Shown in pieces: positions 22,721 through 35,189 of a stretch of 64,000 nt of DNA; positions within the stretch are counted from its first letter, which is position 1, and the number at the start of each line of letters is the position of its first letter. The notes beneath the pieces were generated by a model that was not told where the DNA came from, did not search any database, and was given only the letters and a program-made list of their open reading frames with translations. The translations under genes were made by a program, and so were the position numbers. Source of the stretch: Lithospermum erythrorhizon (Eukaryota; Streptophyta; Magnoliopsida; Boraginales; Boraginaceae); assembly GCA_019722365.1 (NCBI GenBank), contig JADFUC010000646.1, positions 62,001-126,000 of the forward strand. Reading direction: 5' to 3'.

Positions 22721-25216
22721 TTATATTCGACCCAATCTGGGCCAGTTTTAATCTGGATGCAAATCCTGATACCACGGATGATACAAAAATAATAAATATG
22801 AATTACAAGTGTATACATTTCTTCTTGAATTTTAACGGCAATGAAACGCGCCGAACTCTTAATACCCAAAATAGAAGATTCCAAGAAAGCTCCACACCAA
22901 AGAAATTAACATAAACTCCTCCATGCATTTTACTGACGACAGCTTTTAAATCTAAAACAATAAAGTTAAAAAGAAACTATTTTTCTTCCTGCGGGACCAA
23001 GTCCTCAACTTAAGAGGGAGTAGAGGAGTGGACTTTACTTCAAAAGTCGTTAAGTGAGTAAAGACTACAGAGGTTGAAGCTCTTTATATAGACAAATTTG
23101 ATGAGAGTTTTAAGGAGAATAAATCTCTCAAACAAATTCTATCCCTATCCTAACTTCAACCACCTTACCGAATGAGAGTTTTTAGGAGAATAAAACTCTC
23201 TTTTATTCTCATCCAAAACTCTATCCTCATCCATTCCCCAACCGCCTTAGTTTCCACTATATCCTATATCCCAAGAACTCATTTTTTTGTCCTCAATGTT
23301 ACTTTCATGCTTCACTTTAAATCCTAGTTATAATACATTATTATTAGTTCGGGTTTATCGTTTTGCGGTGACATCTTAGGACGGATTTGCATAATAACAA
23401 TATATTAGATACAATATTAACCGACATCATCTTAATATATGACATGAAATGATCCTGCAAGCTCATCATGTACTCTAATATATAATCCTAAATATTACTG
23501 CTTAACAATTAATATATATATTGAACTTTAATGTCAATGTGATAACCCACAGACAATCTAAATCAAGTTAAACGCAGAATTTTCATGAGATCTAATATCT
23601 CTGGGCCTTTTAATTTACACTGCTAGCTTGTTCTGGGTAATGCATGTTTAACGCGATATCCAAAATTTCATAACCTGTGAAGGTACTAAATCACCCTTAA
23701 CTCTCAAGAACCCGTAAATCTACCAAATATCGTTGTACGAATCCACTATCACTCAGCTTCCATTTGTACTTTGCAAAGATACCCAACACTCCGCCGTTAT
23801 AATCCTCCCCGTTACAAAGCGACGCTCGACAATGTCAAAGCACATTACCCGCATCTAGCGAAATCCTCACTGCCCAAGACCTAATTCAACATAAAGCTTC
23901 AGGAGAATCTGGGACACGTATATTCTATTTTCCAAGTTCTCACGACGGCCTTGTCCGTAACTATGGCTTCAAATGGGCCTAACGCTCATAAACTCAAGTG
24001 ACATCAGAAATATCCATACTTTCTTTTGATATATTAAAACATCAACACAATCAAGCACATACTAGTCGCTGCGTTTGATTCCGCTCTGCCGCTGAACACC
24101 CAACTGTGAACATAACAATTTTGTTGTCTTCGGCCATAGAGGTTTCGTTTCGATCACGTATCCAAAACCTCTCCGTATCAACATTAGATTACGCTGACCA
24201 ACAAGGTTCGCCGCTTATAAGAATGTAAGTTGGTGTATATTTTATATATATTCATCATTATCCATAATAACGATATGGACTAATCTCAAGCTCGTATTCA
24301 AAAAACATTGTCATATAATGGTCAGGAGTACGACATTTAGACGGCGGCTACTCCCACTAAATTTGCACCACTCTTAAGAATCGAGAGAAGAACATTATTT
24401 CTTCTTAATATGCTTATACTATTGTAATTGACAATCAGATCTAAATTAAATATTATTTTATTCTCAACTTTACGCATATACGCACTTCTATTTTCAACTA
24501 TCGGTGGAAGTTGTCATTATCTCGAGTACATACGTGAATTTATAATGATCCTATTAATTACTTTTGAACTCATTTTCACACCGATTGCTTCGAAATTCAT
24601 GTACTTTGAACTCATTTTTTCATTTTTGACCCTATTAATTACTTTTGATTTAGAGATTTATTTGGTTTTCTAGAATAATTATATATATTATGTAGGATAT
24701 AATAGTAATCTTTCTTAACTATCTGGTATAGTATTTGTCAATCCAATTGAATTTAAATTTTTAAATAAGCGAAGTATCTCATTTATACTCTAGATTGGCT
24801 CGACTCGTTGAGTGATTAAACCGAGCCAAAAATTCTTCAAACTCCGACTCGACTTGTTTACGCTCTAGATTGAGTAACTTTATCTAAAAGTTGTTGAAAC
24901 CGAAGCTCAACGAAAGCTTAGCAATGATTAGGTCCGAAGCGTCGGCTGAGGGCCAGTCTGTCCTAAAGTGTCATATTTTCCAAGGGCAGTTTGGTGATTT
25001 CTCTAACCATTCTGTCGGTCTTCAAGTAACCATGGTTACACCGTCGGTGACCATGAGAGACAACAATAAAAAGCCTTACTACATAAACACACGAATCTAC
25101 AAACCAACATTACTAAACAAAAAACAAAATTAATTTTATTATTTTAACTTATATATATATATATTTAATATTCTCGGCATTTGAGTGAAGAAAAAGAGAG
25201 ATAAATTTGAAGTGAA
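22721..25216. other. Intergenic between minisatellite and NDL gene
   Basis: Mixed AT-rich DNA. A less AT-rich patch at about 23600-24200 has no frame I recognise. GAGAGTTTTnAGGAGAATAAA occurs twice (about 23103 and 23176), a 73-bp spaced direct repeat. The last 200 bp hold the NDL promoter and 5' UTR, with an (AT)n run at about 25150-25163. Confidence 0.45.
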
Positions 25217-28200
25217 ATGGGAGATTCATGCGACTCTGTTTCAGTTGATATGGAAACTCCCTCTTTTTCGAGAAAGGTATATATATTCGAACTCGATACC
25301 TCGTCTTTATAAGTAATATTGTCTTTATGGCAATATTCGTGAACTCCGAGAACTCGCTTTGTTTCTTACAAGCATTGTTCAACCATTAGGATTAGTGACC
25401 ATTAGCCTAACACTAGTGGTTAAATGTGACTGAAGAGTTGTTTATGGAACTAAACAAGTTTGATTATCAAGCTGCATTTTGTATATACATATCAGGTAGA
25501 AATGGGAATGTGTATATGTGGGTCAATATAAAAAATACTATTGTTTTTTACTTAGAACTATTGGAGGATGAGGAAGTATAATTTCATGATATTTCATTAA
25601 GTTTGAACTTTTTATGTTGTTAGTTTTTGGGTTTTTATGGAATATTAGGTGCTGATGTTTTACCATTTTTTGTATTGACTTTTTGTTTTTAGTTAGAAAG
25701 ATTGGATTTTTTGGTGAGGGAAGTTCAATTTCATAATAATTAATTATAGTTCAATTTTTTGTATTGCATTTCTTTAAAGAAAATAGGTGCTAAAATTCAT
25801 TAGCTATTATTGTGCCATTTTGATTGATTGTGGATTTATATTAACTTGATTATGCTATAATGTTATTGGTTTGATAGTAACAATTTAAGATTGTCAATCT
25901 GCATTTTATATATTGATATTCGTGTAGCGAAATTACCTAATTGAAATATGAATGTGTATATGTTGGTCATCATAGAACTATTGAGTTTTTGCTTTTATTG
26001 AGAAAGATTGGATTTTTTTATGTTGGGTTGGAGAATGAGAAAGTAAATTTCATAGTAGAATATTTAAGTTCAATTTTTTGGTTTGCTAATTTTTTCTTTT
26101 ACTAAATAAAATGACATTAGGTGCTAAAATTTTACCATTTTGATTGAAAATGAGTTATTTTGTAGTCTCATTATTGTTGACCTTCAACTTGTGGCATTTT
26201 GATATGTTCTGAGTTTATGTTGACTTCATTGTGCTTCATTATGCTATAATGTTATTGGTTTGACAGAAACGATTAAATATTAGCAAGCTGCATTTTATAT
26301 ATCAATATTTCTGTACCTCCACTGAAATTATCAGGTAGAAATTTTGATGTGTATTTGTTGGCCATCATAAAAAATATTGCTCGTACTGTGAAAGATTGGA
26401 TTTTCGATGTTATCAGGTAGGAATTTAGCAAGTTATGATTGGAATAATTGTTTGTTATGTATGATTACATTGATGTGGCGTCAACTAATACTAGTACCGA
26501 GTATTATTTTCATCAACTAAATTCTTAAAATTTGTAACATAAATTATATGAATTATTTTATATATAGACTTATATTGGATGGATGAGTTTCCATGCTAAT
26601 TTATTAGTGCGCACATTAACAAAATTTTGAAGGAAAACACATTAAATTTAAGTTTTGTGTTGTTAGGAACCACTAGTTTAAAGCTAGTGGCCACATGATA
26701 TTACTCGCAATAAGGTCTCGGGTTTGAGTATTTGCAATGACAAGGGTCATTATTTTAAAAAAAAATTCTGTTAGACGATATTCTGCTTAATCTGGCTTCT
26801 TTGAACTAATTAGTGGGAGTTGTATTATCTGTGTTGTATGAAAATTTTACTTTTGTACTTCTTAGATGATCTGCTGCTGCAACTAATTAGTGGGGTGTTT
26901 TGTTATCTGTTGACCAATTATTTTTGTGTAAGTAAAGATTGACTCAATATTTCTTTTGACTTTGCAATCAGGAGCACATGGTAAAAACTACTCATGGTAT
27001 TGTCTCTGTTGCGGTACTCGGGGACACAGATAAGCCGGCTTTAATAACATATCCTGATATAGCATTAAATTGTAAGTAATCTTATTGTACATCCAAAGTC
27101 TTCTTGATATGTGCTGGTATCTATCTTTAGCTTCAAGTCTTTGAAATATAGATTATTTGAAAATGTTTTGAATTTTTGACCAAATTTGTGTCTTTCTTTA
27201 CTAATGGCTGTCCAATTTTAGCCAATTACGCTCGTTTAACCAAACTTACATGATTGAATCTCTCCTTTTGATATTGAGTATACTTAGTGCTTTTATGTGA
27301 AGCATATTCAAGTAATTTTTTATTATTGAATAACTAGTGTTGTTTTATGATGATTCAGAAATCTTCATCATTCTCTCTCCCAACTGCTGAAAATAGAAAT
27401 TGTCGTTTGGAACTTGTGCAAACTTGCTACATATATGTCAAATTGTCAACCATTTGCTTGAAATCATTTCTCTAATTTCTATTTGGTTTTCACCGAATTG
27501 AAGATTGATAATAGGTAGGATGCTCCTTGAAACTTGTCTCATCTCATTCTTTTTTCATCAAATATTGCTCTCATTTTGATATGACGTTGCCATGCACTTT
27601 TTTGCTACTAAATCAAAGTCCGTGTAGTGATCGTTCTTTTCAATGATGATTTATTCCAGACTTTGATGTGTTGTATGTCTCACTTGTCATTGAGCAGATG
27701 TGTCTTGTTTCCAAGGATTATTCTTTTCTCCAGAGGCTTTCTCTTTGTTGATCCACAATTTCTGTATATATCATATTAGTCCACCTGGACATGAGGTTTG
27801 TCACAAATGCTCTTTTCAATTAAATTCTGAGTTGTAAGGGGAACATACCTCCCACAATGAAGAATGATTTTATTCACTTAGTTTCTTATTTGGACCTCTT
27901 GTCAAGAGTTTTTGCAGTTGGGAGCTGCTGCGGCAAGCTCTGATGAGTTCGAGTTGTCTGCTGATGATCTAGCTGATCAGATTGTTGAGGTCCTCGACTT
28001 TTACGGGTAATAATAATCTACCTTCTGTTCCATGTTCCTGGTTTGTCCTTGATTCTTCAATCACCTTTTATTAGAGACTCTAGAAAATCACCTTCTTTTG
28101 GAGACTAGATAAATTGTTTATTACGAATTTAAAATTTTGAAAATATTTTTATGAAAATAAATTTCATGTAAAACATTTTCTTCGAGTAAAAATAAATTTT

Positions 28201-29876
28201 TAATTATATCAATACACTTTGCAAAAAAAAGGAAGGGTATTTAAATCTATCATCAATTTTACTCTTACCTCAGGCTTACTGCAGTAATGTGCATGGGAGT
28301 AACAGCAGGAGCTTACATCCTTACCTTGTTTGCGGTGAGTCGTGTTTCCTATTGTTCTGCACATCTAATTGCCTTTTTGTTTCTAGTATAGTGCTATAGA
28401 TCTTTACCTTGTTTGCGATGAGTCGTGTTTCCTATTGTTCTGCACATCTAATTGCTTTTTTGTTTCTAGTATAGTGCTATAGATCTCTTATGCTTATGCT
28501 TCTTCGCCTTAACTATGTTTTACTTGCAGACAAAATATCCAAAGCGGGCTATGGGTTTGATACTGGTCTCCCCCCTATGCAAATCTCCTTCTTGGACAGA
28601 ATGGTTGTGTAACAAGGTGCAGTGACTCGTACATCATAAGGTTGTAGTCTTCTGAAGGTGCAATCTGATAATAAGTTACATTTGTTTGCAGTTAATGTCA
28701 AATTTACTTTACTATTGTGGCATGTGTACTTTGGTGAAAGAGGTATTACTCATTCGTTATTTTAGCAAGGTAACCGTCTCACTTATATTTATGTAATTCT
28801 GTTCACATTAAACTCGTTATTTTAAGACAAAAGTTGATTGGATAGTAAAATTGTTGATGACAGGAAGTTCGAGGTAACGTAGAGGTTCCAGAAGCTGATG
28901 TCGTTCAAACATGCCGAAGAGTTAGTCCTTTATTTTCTCTCTTTAATGCCTTTGATATGTTTTCAGCATCGATGTCTTTAAGTATGTGCTTGGCGGAAGT
29001 GAGTGTTCTTTAACCCCTTTGGTCAATACTTTTCTCGCAGTTACTTTGTGAGAGACAGAGTCCAAATGTATTGCGGTTTCTTAAAGCTATTAATGGGTAA
29101 GTATTCTTTTCCAAAACCGTGCCTAATTGATGCACCATGACATGGTACAAATATGTGTTCAAGTTATTTTGCAGTCCAAATAGGTGAATCACGGCGTTAT
29201 CAATAAATATTGTACCATGTGAACTTAGAACTTAGGTGGCTCTTTCTTTTGGCTGAATTTGCTTTAGTATCTTATTTAATATAGTTCTCAGGAGATGGTT
29301 CAGTCCGAGGCATCCATCATCCGTGTCTAGTATTTTAAAATGAAGCTCTAAGGACATTTTCATTACTTTCATAAATTTAATGGTTTCTTATTGTAACTAA
29401 TTGCTGATCTAGAAAGAACCTCCTATATTTAACAGGAGGCCTGACATCACAGAGAGTTTGATGAAGCTGCAATGTAGATCCTTAATATTTGTCGGTGAAA
29501 ACTCCCCTTTCCACTATGAATCTCTCCATATGACATCAAAACTAGATAGAAGATTCAGTGCTTTAGTCGAGGTAATTGATTGGGTTCTTCATGATTTTAG
29601 ATGTATATGCTGACTAAACGAGATGTTCAATTGGTGTTTAATGTGTATTTACAGGTTCAATCGTGTGGGTCAATGGTGACAGAGGAACAGCCGGACGCCA
29701 TGTTAATACCTCTCGAATACTTCCTTATGCGGTATGGTTTCTACAGGCCATCTCAGTCGAACGTGAGTCCGAGAAGCCCTTTGAGTCCTACCAGCATCTC
29801 CCCTGAGCTTTTCTCCCCTGAAAGCATGGGCTTGAAATTAAAACCAATTAAGACCAGAATATGTATGGAGGTGTAA
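25217..29876 (+). CDS. NDL: NDR/NDRG-like (NDL, pollen SF21 type) protein, 347 aa, 11 exons
   Basis: NDL proteins are plant N-myc-downregulated-like alpha/beta-hydrolase-fold proteins that bind G-protein beta/gamma and modulate auxin transport. They are thought to be non-enzymatic. Exons: 25217-25276, 26972-27071, 27698-27795, 27918-28006, 28274-28334, 28530-28616, 28692-28769, 28864-28920, 29041-29096, 29436-29571, 29655-29876; total 1044 nt, all phases consistent. Family marks include [97 protein letters not shown] and the C-terminal [16 protein letters not shown]. The nucleophile elbow is GVTAG (residues 124-128) with no Ser, consistent with loss of catalysis. Intron 1 is long (1.7 kb) and carries internal repeats, and intron 5 carries a duplicated splice donor. 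No lesion is seen. Confidence 0.93.
25445..26420. repeat. About 400-bp tandem segments in NDL intron 1
   Basis: A block running CTGCATTTTNTATAT - CAGGTAGAAAT - GTGTATNTGTTGGTCATCATA recurs with starts near 25465, 25905 and 26290. Between copies the order GGTGCTnAAATTTTACCATTTTGATTG ... TATGCTATAATGTTATTGGTTTGA is also repeated. The three copies are diverged but collinear. Confidence 0.7.
28321..28486 (+). repeat. 83-bp tandem duplication spanning the NDL exon 5 donor
   Basis: TTACCTTGTTTGCG-GTGAGTC at 28321 recurs at 28404 as TTACCTTGTTTGCG-ATGAGTC. The following roughly 60 bases are nearly identical (CGTGTTTCCTATTGTTCTGC and onward to GTGCTATAGATC). The downstream copy carries GT to AT at the splice position. 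Confidence 0.9.
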
Positions 29877-31470
29877 GCAAATTGTAAATTAAACATTCTT
29901 TTTAGTTATTTAAGTAATTATGTGGTCTATATTCATGCAAAAATAGCATAGAATAAAGTCATGATTATTACAGGATGATTGTAGATACAGAACAGAAATA
30001 TAGACACGGGAAGAACAGCAATGGATACATTATTTTTTATTTTTTCTCAATTCATATTTGTATAATAATTAGTGTTAGTAGAGTAATGATGTATATTGTT
30101 GAAATAACCCTCCCTTGAGAAGTCCAACTATAATTCAGTAAGTGCATATATTTACAGGTTATTTCATTACTTTCATCGTCGGTCTTTGGCTTTACTCTTT
30201 ATCTTCTATTTAGATTTTTTCGTTTATTTTATTTTTTATTTTTTAAGATTTAATTTATTTTGGATTAGTTTATCAGAGTAATTGATTATGTCAAATGTCA
30301 AATAAATCCAGGTAAGATGATGTCAAATTCACTAGACATATAATGTATTCGAGAAATTAATTCAAATAAATTAAGTCTATCCCATGGTGCTTACTTCTGT
30401 AAAAATCAAACCTAGAACCTCAAAAGCGATAGTTATGTTGCATCCATCGTGTTGGCAATCCGTTCTTGGTTAACTTAGAGGGCGTTCAACCTAGACAATA
30501 CTTCTAAAGTCAGTCTCTAAATTAATAATTAGAACTCCGTTTTTCTTATTATGTATATTTCTTATAAATAAACATAAAGACAATAAATTAAAGAAGTTAA
30601 TATTATAAAAAATAAATTTAAAACATTTTATAAATCATAATTGCCAACATTTTATTTAAAACATAACCCAACAAACATCGCTCAAACGAGACAACGTGAC
30701 GTCAAATGTATATATATCAATGAAGCCCTCATTCTCTATTCAACGCTCTTGGGATATCTATCACAGAAATACCACACCAAAATTCTCCTAGACCTCGAAG
30801 TAATTAAATCATCCCGCAAACGCCCGACACCACGCCTCCGGCGATACTGAAAGAAGATGAATCTCTAAGATATCCTCAATAAACAAACATACATGTAATC
30901 CACAATACGCCGTGACTCTCACCCCCCGTCTCTGAATACGCCGCAGACTCTCACCGCTTTCAACATCGGATACAATCATTCAAAACTAAAGTTATAACCT
31001 CGAATGTAACAGGCAACCAAATTATTGTTGCCGTAAATGCAAAAACATAACTCTACGCTTAACCCAACGACTTAGTCAACATCTTTCTATTTACACATTA
31101 CTGACATTGATTCATAATACTACAATAAACAAATACATAACGCATATAGTATATGTATCATCTGGTGTCACGGCAATCAACACCCAATGATCACTACATT
31201 ATTTGAACGACATTACTTAATAGCCAAAAATAGCTATAAATGGGGCATTATGAAAAAATTACTACTAGTTAATTTAAAATAAATTATAGTAAACTAACGA
31301 TGATTTGAGATGATCAAGACGCTCATGCTGTGCATCTCACCACGTGAGTATGCGCAAGCCGCCATGGAGAGATAAATTATAACCTTACTCGACATCACAG
31401 CTTGTGTTGCCTCATCAAATCAAATACACATCACACAAAGTACCTTCAATAGAAAATATATTAATAACTA
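29877..31470. other. Intergenic between NDL and the CACTA remnant
   Basis: AT-rich. A CACTAC at 31192 could be the lost left end of the CACTA element, but the bases after it do not match the right end well. No gene is seen. Confidence 0.4.
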
Positions 31471-31481
31471 TATATCGTGAC

Positions 31482-33480
31482 TTAACTAATCACGCCGTGA
31501 CTACCTCTTTCATTACTGTCAATAGAAACATGGTCAACGTAAGCTTCACCCCAGAACAACTCAGACATTTCAACTTCAAATGAATCACCTTCTCTATTGT
31601 ACCGAGCATGAAACTTACAAAAATCAAAGCTTGTACGATGGTCGACGTCACCCTCTCGAGGATATGCTGGCTTCCTCTGAATAACTGGAGCGACGGATTG
31701 AGCAATTGAAACTTTCTCCCCATTTTGTAAAATGGGTTTCATCATTGAATCTTCAAGCCCGAAAATCGGTTTCACGCTTTAGTACGAATGACAACTAATT
31801 ATATATCAAGCTACTTCAACTAATCATATAATTTATTTTTGTGTACCTTTCTTTGTAAGGAAATCAATCTACTAGGCTACAAATGTACCTAACGCTGCCC
31901 CTACAAGAAGGATCTCGCTCAACAATAGGACATGGTAAATATGTACCTTCATGGCCAGGGACAATCTCTTTAAAACAAACTCTAACTTGATCAGGTTTCA
32001 ATTGGATATTGTGAATTTTCTGCCCCTCTTTACCAAATACTAATCCCGACCCAACCTTTACAATACGACGCGAATTCACTAACACGTCACAAAGACTCAC
32101 CCTAAAGAAAAATCATTATAAACACGACTTAATGATTTAAGCACATTAGTACCCCTTAAAATAACAAGCTTATCACAACTCATAGTCACAATACCACAAT
32201 ATTTCATATATCATCAACTCATAGTCACAATATCACAATACTTCATATATCATCAACTCATATATATAGTCTCAATATCACAATACTTCATATATCATCA
32301 ACTCATAGTCACAATATCACAATACTTGATATATAGTCACAATATCATAATATCACAATACTTAATGATTTAAGCAGCAACTAGTACCCTAAAATAACAG
32401 TTATCACAACTCATAGTCACAATATCACAATACTTCATATATCAATAAAAGTATTAAAGAAATACCTCTGGAATCAAATCGACCAACCGTAGGGAAACTG
32501 ACCGCTTCGGGTACCGGGAGTAAAACCCGGCAGCGGCTGCCTTCGCCTAATTTGTTACGCTGACACGCACCTTCAAATTGCGATCTTTCCTGCCAGAATC
32601 TCTATGCCGCATGTCCATAACCATTTGTTTCAATTCACGAACCTCGATTTTTGATGAATCTCGCTTCTTTCCAAAAATCTGCCTTGTTATCTCCCAAAGC
32701 ACCGGGGTCAGAAGATTGTCTCCTAGTACTCCTTTCTTCATGGCCTTTGTCAAGAGATCGCTCGACCACGACAAAGCAATTCTTCATCCGTAGTGGTGTC
32801 ACAATAGCCTCCTCGCAATTATGCATTTAGATATTTTCACATAAAGCATAAGTCTTAATAAATTTAGATATAGATCATTTTAGAACTTTCTCCTTCATCC
32901 ATTATCTTTTGCACATCTTCTGCGATTTTCCCATCTCGGCAGCCTTTCTCGAAGCTCTTCCACAACATTAGTGCTTGTCTAGCCCATGGCTCATTTTCAA
33001 TTTTGTCTTTCTAGATTGGTTTTAAGAATGAAACAAAATTATTTAAGTTGTTAAGAATATGTCTAATAAGTAAATATATTGAATATAAAAAGTAGCTTAC
33101 AATTTGTTTCGAACTCTAGCATAACCCAAAGCACCTAATTCGACAAACACCTCTATTTTTTTGCGCTTGCGGAATTCAATTCACTCACTGTTACATAAAA
33201 TAACAATTAGTATACAATACTACACTAGTGTAAATTTCTAAGTTTTTAAGTACAAATCTAATTACCTTAAATCTTTTCCTCCAACCTTTTCTACAAATCC
33301 TTCCTAGCTTTTTTCCAGAACCTTCAGCTTGTTATATCTCTCAGGAGGTTTCAAAATAGGATTACCTTTACTATCGTAACATTCTTTGGATAACTTTTCA
33401 CGAAAACCGTAGCTTTTTTTCACCTTTTCAGTCATATCCATATGACTCTCATCAAGCTCAAAACAAAGCTGCATGAAAAC
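31482..33480 (-). pseudogene. CACTA second-ORF (TNP1/transposase-associated) remnant
   Basis: Minus-strand fragments in order: ELDESHMDMTEKVKKSYGF and GNPILKPPERYNKLKVLEKS (about 33480-33300, ending in a stop), WARQALMLWKSFEKGCRDGK (about 32990), a block with VLWEITRQIFGKKRD (32774-32547), and a C-terminal piece with GSGLVFGKEGQKIHNI and KPDQVRVCFKEIVPGHEGTY (32100-31864). A last frame (31775-31482) has no clear motif. The 'hPxxxVRVxhxxVhxGxxxLPxP'-like segment is what I recall from plant CACTA-associated second proteins (DUF8039-like). Stops, frameshifts and an AT-rich repeat insertion (32125-32445) break the gene. Assignment to the CACTA rests mainly on position and on this C-terminal match. 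Confidence 0.5.
32125..32445. repeat. About 40-bp tandem repeat inside the CACTA remnant
   Basis: Units of CTCATAGTCACAATATCACA followed by ATACTTCATATATCATCAA recur at about 32178, 32217, 32256, 32299 and 32413, with a truncated unit between. A higher-order duplication is also visible: ACTTAATGATTTAAGCA...TAGTACCC begins at about 32129 and again at about 32361, each followed by the 40-bp units. Confidence 0.85.
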
Positions 33481-34020
33481 ATAATTTAATTAACGTATAT
33501 CACATAAATATATCCATACAATCAAAAAATTCAACAACCTGAAGTTCTTCCCATATTTTTTGCTTCACAACACCATCTGTACGATGTCAATTATTATCTG
33601 TCAAAGGGATCATCGAATGAGCAAGCAAACCAATGTATTCGACAAATGTGGACTTGTTTGGCCAATCGGTTGACCATCAATATTGAAATCGACCTACAAG
33701 TAATAAATACACTTAAAATAAGCAGAAGTCGATAAAGAATCAACATATAAACAAATGAAAATGTATAGAATAAGTCAAGAACAACATAGTACCTTAAATT
33801 TGATCCCATTACTTAAAGAACAACAATTTTTTATCAAACAACGCTCTCTTACCTCCACCTATTCGCTTTTGTTTCGAGATAACAAAGGCCGTAACTAGAA
33901 GTTAACACCAACATCATCATCGCTAGCATACATAAATACATCAAAATTAGAAATGTCGCTCCTATATATACAAAAACACAAATATAATATAAAAAAATAT
34001 AAATTAGTTTACATACAAAC

Positions 34021-35008
34021 CGTTGGAAATCAATGAAAATTGATTCTCTTTATTATGCCCGTCATGACAATCACAGACAATTCATTTACCAAGTTGGTTG
34101 GGAACGTGATTACCGGAACTTAGTATTCACCTTAAGAATCAGATATTACTACTGTGGCTCATGATAATTTATGAGTTATGAGTTTATCATGATCTTACTC
34201 ATAATCGTTATAATAATAAGAATCACAATTATTATTTTATACAACTTACTATTATTCGAGCTCGGCGTTACACATACAAATGAGTTCGAATTATATTTCA
34301 TGATGAAATTAAAAAGAGATCTATAAATCGAGATGTATCTCTCAATATATATATTTATCAAATATATATCGATGAACATCAATTGGTTAAACTTGCAAGT
34401 TTAATCAATTGCTAAATCAGTTTTGACGAATAACTTGATAATTTATTTGATAATGACTGCTAGTATTTTAATTGACTTGTTAAGTTAATTAAAATAGAAC
34501 AACTCACTAGTGACTCATTATTTAATTAGAAGCTTATAACGATCTAATTAAGTTAACGAGTTAAATTAATTTCTCAACAAGTTTCTTAACGGGTGGAAAT
34601 TAACAAATGGTAGTATTTAAAGAAAGAGACAAGGGTTTTTCATTTCATGAAATCGAAACCCTTGCCTCTCTCATAAAGAAAATAGCCCCTCTATCATTTG
34701 GAATGCTTTTTTCTCTTCCATTTGTTCATCAAAAACTCTAAGAAGTTCAAGTGCTCAATTCGACCTCCCCGTGCGCATAATCTAGAGATCTTTTTGGCGC
34801 TGACAAGCGATTGGAGCAGTGTTTTCGCGGGACCTCACGCAGGCTTGATTTCAAGTGGGTGATTTCAATTGTCTTCCACCGCTACGTATACTCCGCATTC
34901 ATATAGTCATTATAGCGTAGGTATTTGTATTTAATTTTATATCATTTTGAGATCTGACGCATTTAATCTGTCGCTTAATTACAAGTATAATTCATACTAG
35001 ATTCTACA
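34021..35008. mobile_element. Copia-like solo LTR, copy B, nested in the CACTA remnant
   Basis: It starts CGTTGGAAATCAATGA (first base T to C relative to copy A) and ends TAGATTCTACA, 988 bp. It is collinear with copy A at 8136-9118. Flanks are CAAAC (34016-34020) and AAAAC (35009-35013), a possible 5-bp target duplication with one mismatch. No internal retrotransposon sequence is present. It separates the two CACTA coding remnants, so it inserted after the CACTA. Confidence 0.75.
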
Positions 35009-35189
35009 AAAACAACAAATAAACACCCACATTTTTTCTCCTCGCTTTCCTTTATCGCCACCGAATAACGCCATTGTTTCCTCCTCGGCTCATGGGTGTC
35101 CAAATACCCTCGTTTATGATCGCTTCTGCATAAAAGCACTTTCAGATCGATATGTATCGGCTGATCTAACTCCTCTGAACGGGTCATCT

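Noticed and set aside
24891..25133. 80-codon plus-strand ORF just before NDL
   Set aside because: No recognisable motif, and it lies in the NDL promoter region; probably chance.
31192..31215. CACTACATTATTT as the left CACTA terminus
   Set aside because: Only the first six bases match the right terminal repeat, and the flanking GAT does not match AAC at the right end.
32125..32445. CRISPR-like array
   Set aside because: The ~40-bp units abut directly with no unique spacers. This is a plant tandem repeat inside a transposon.
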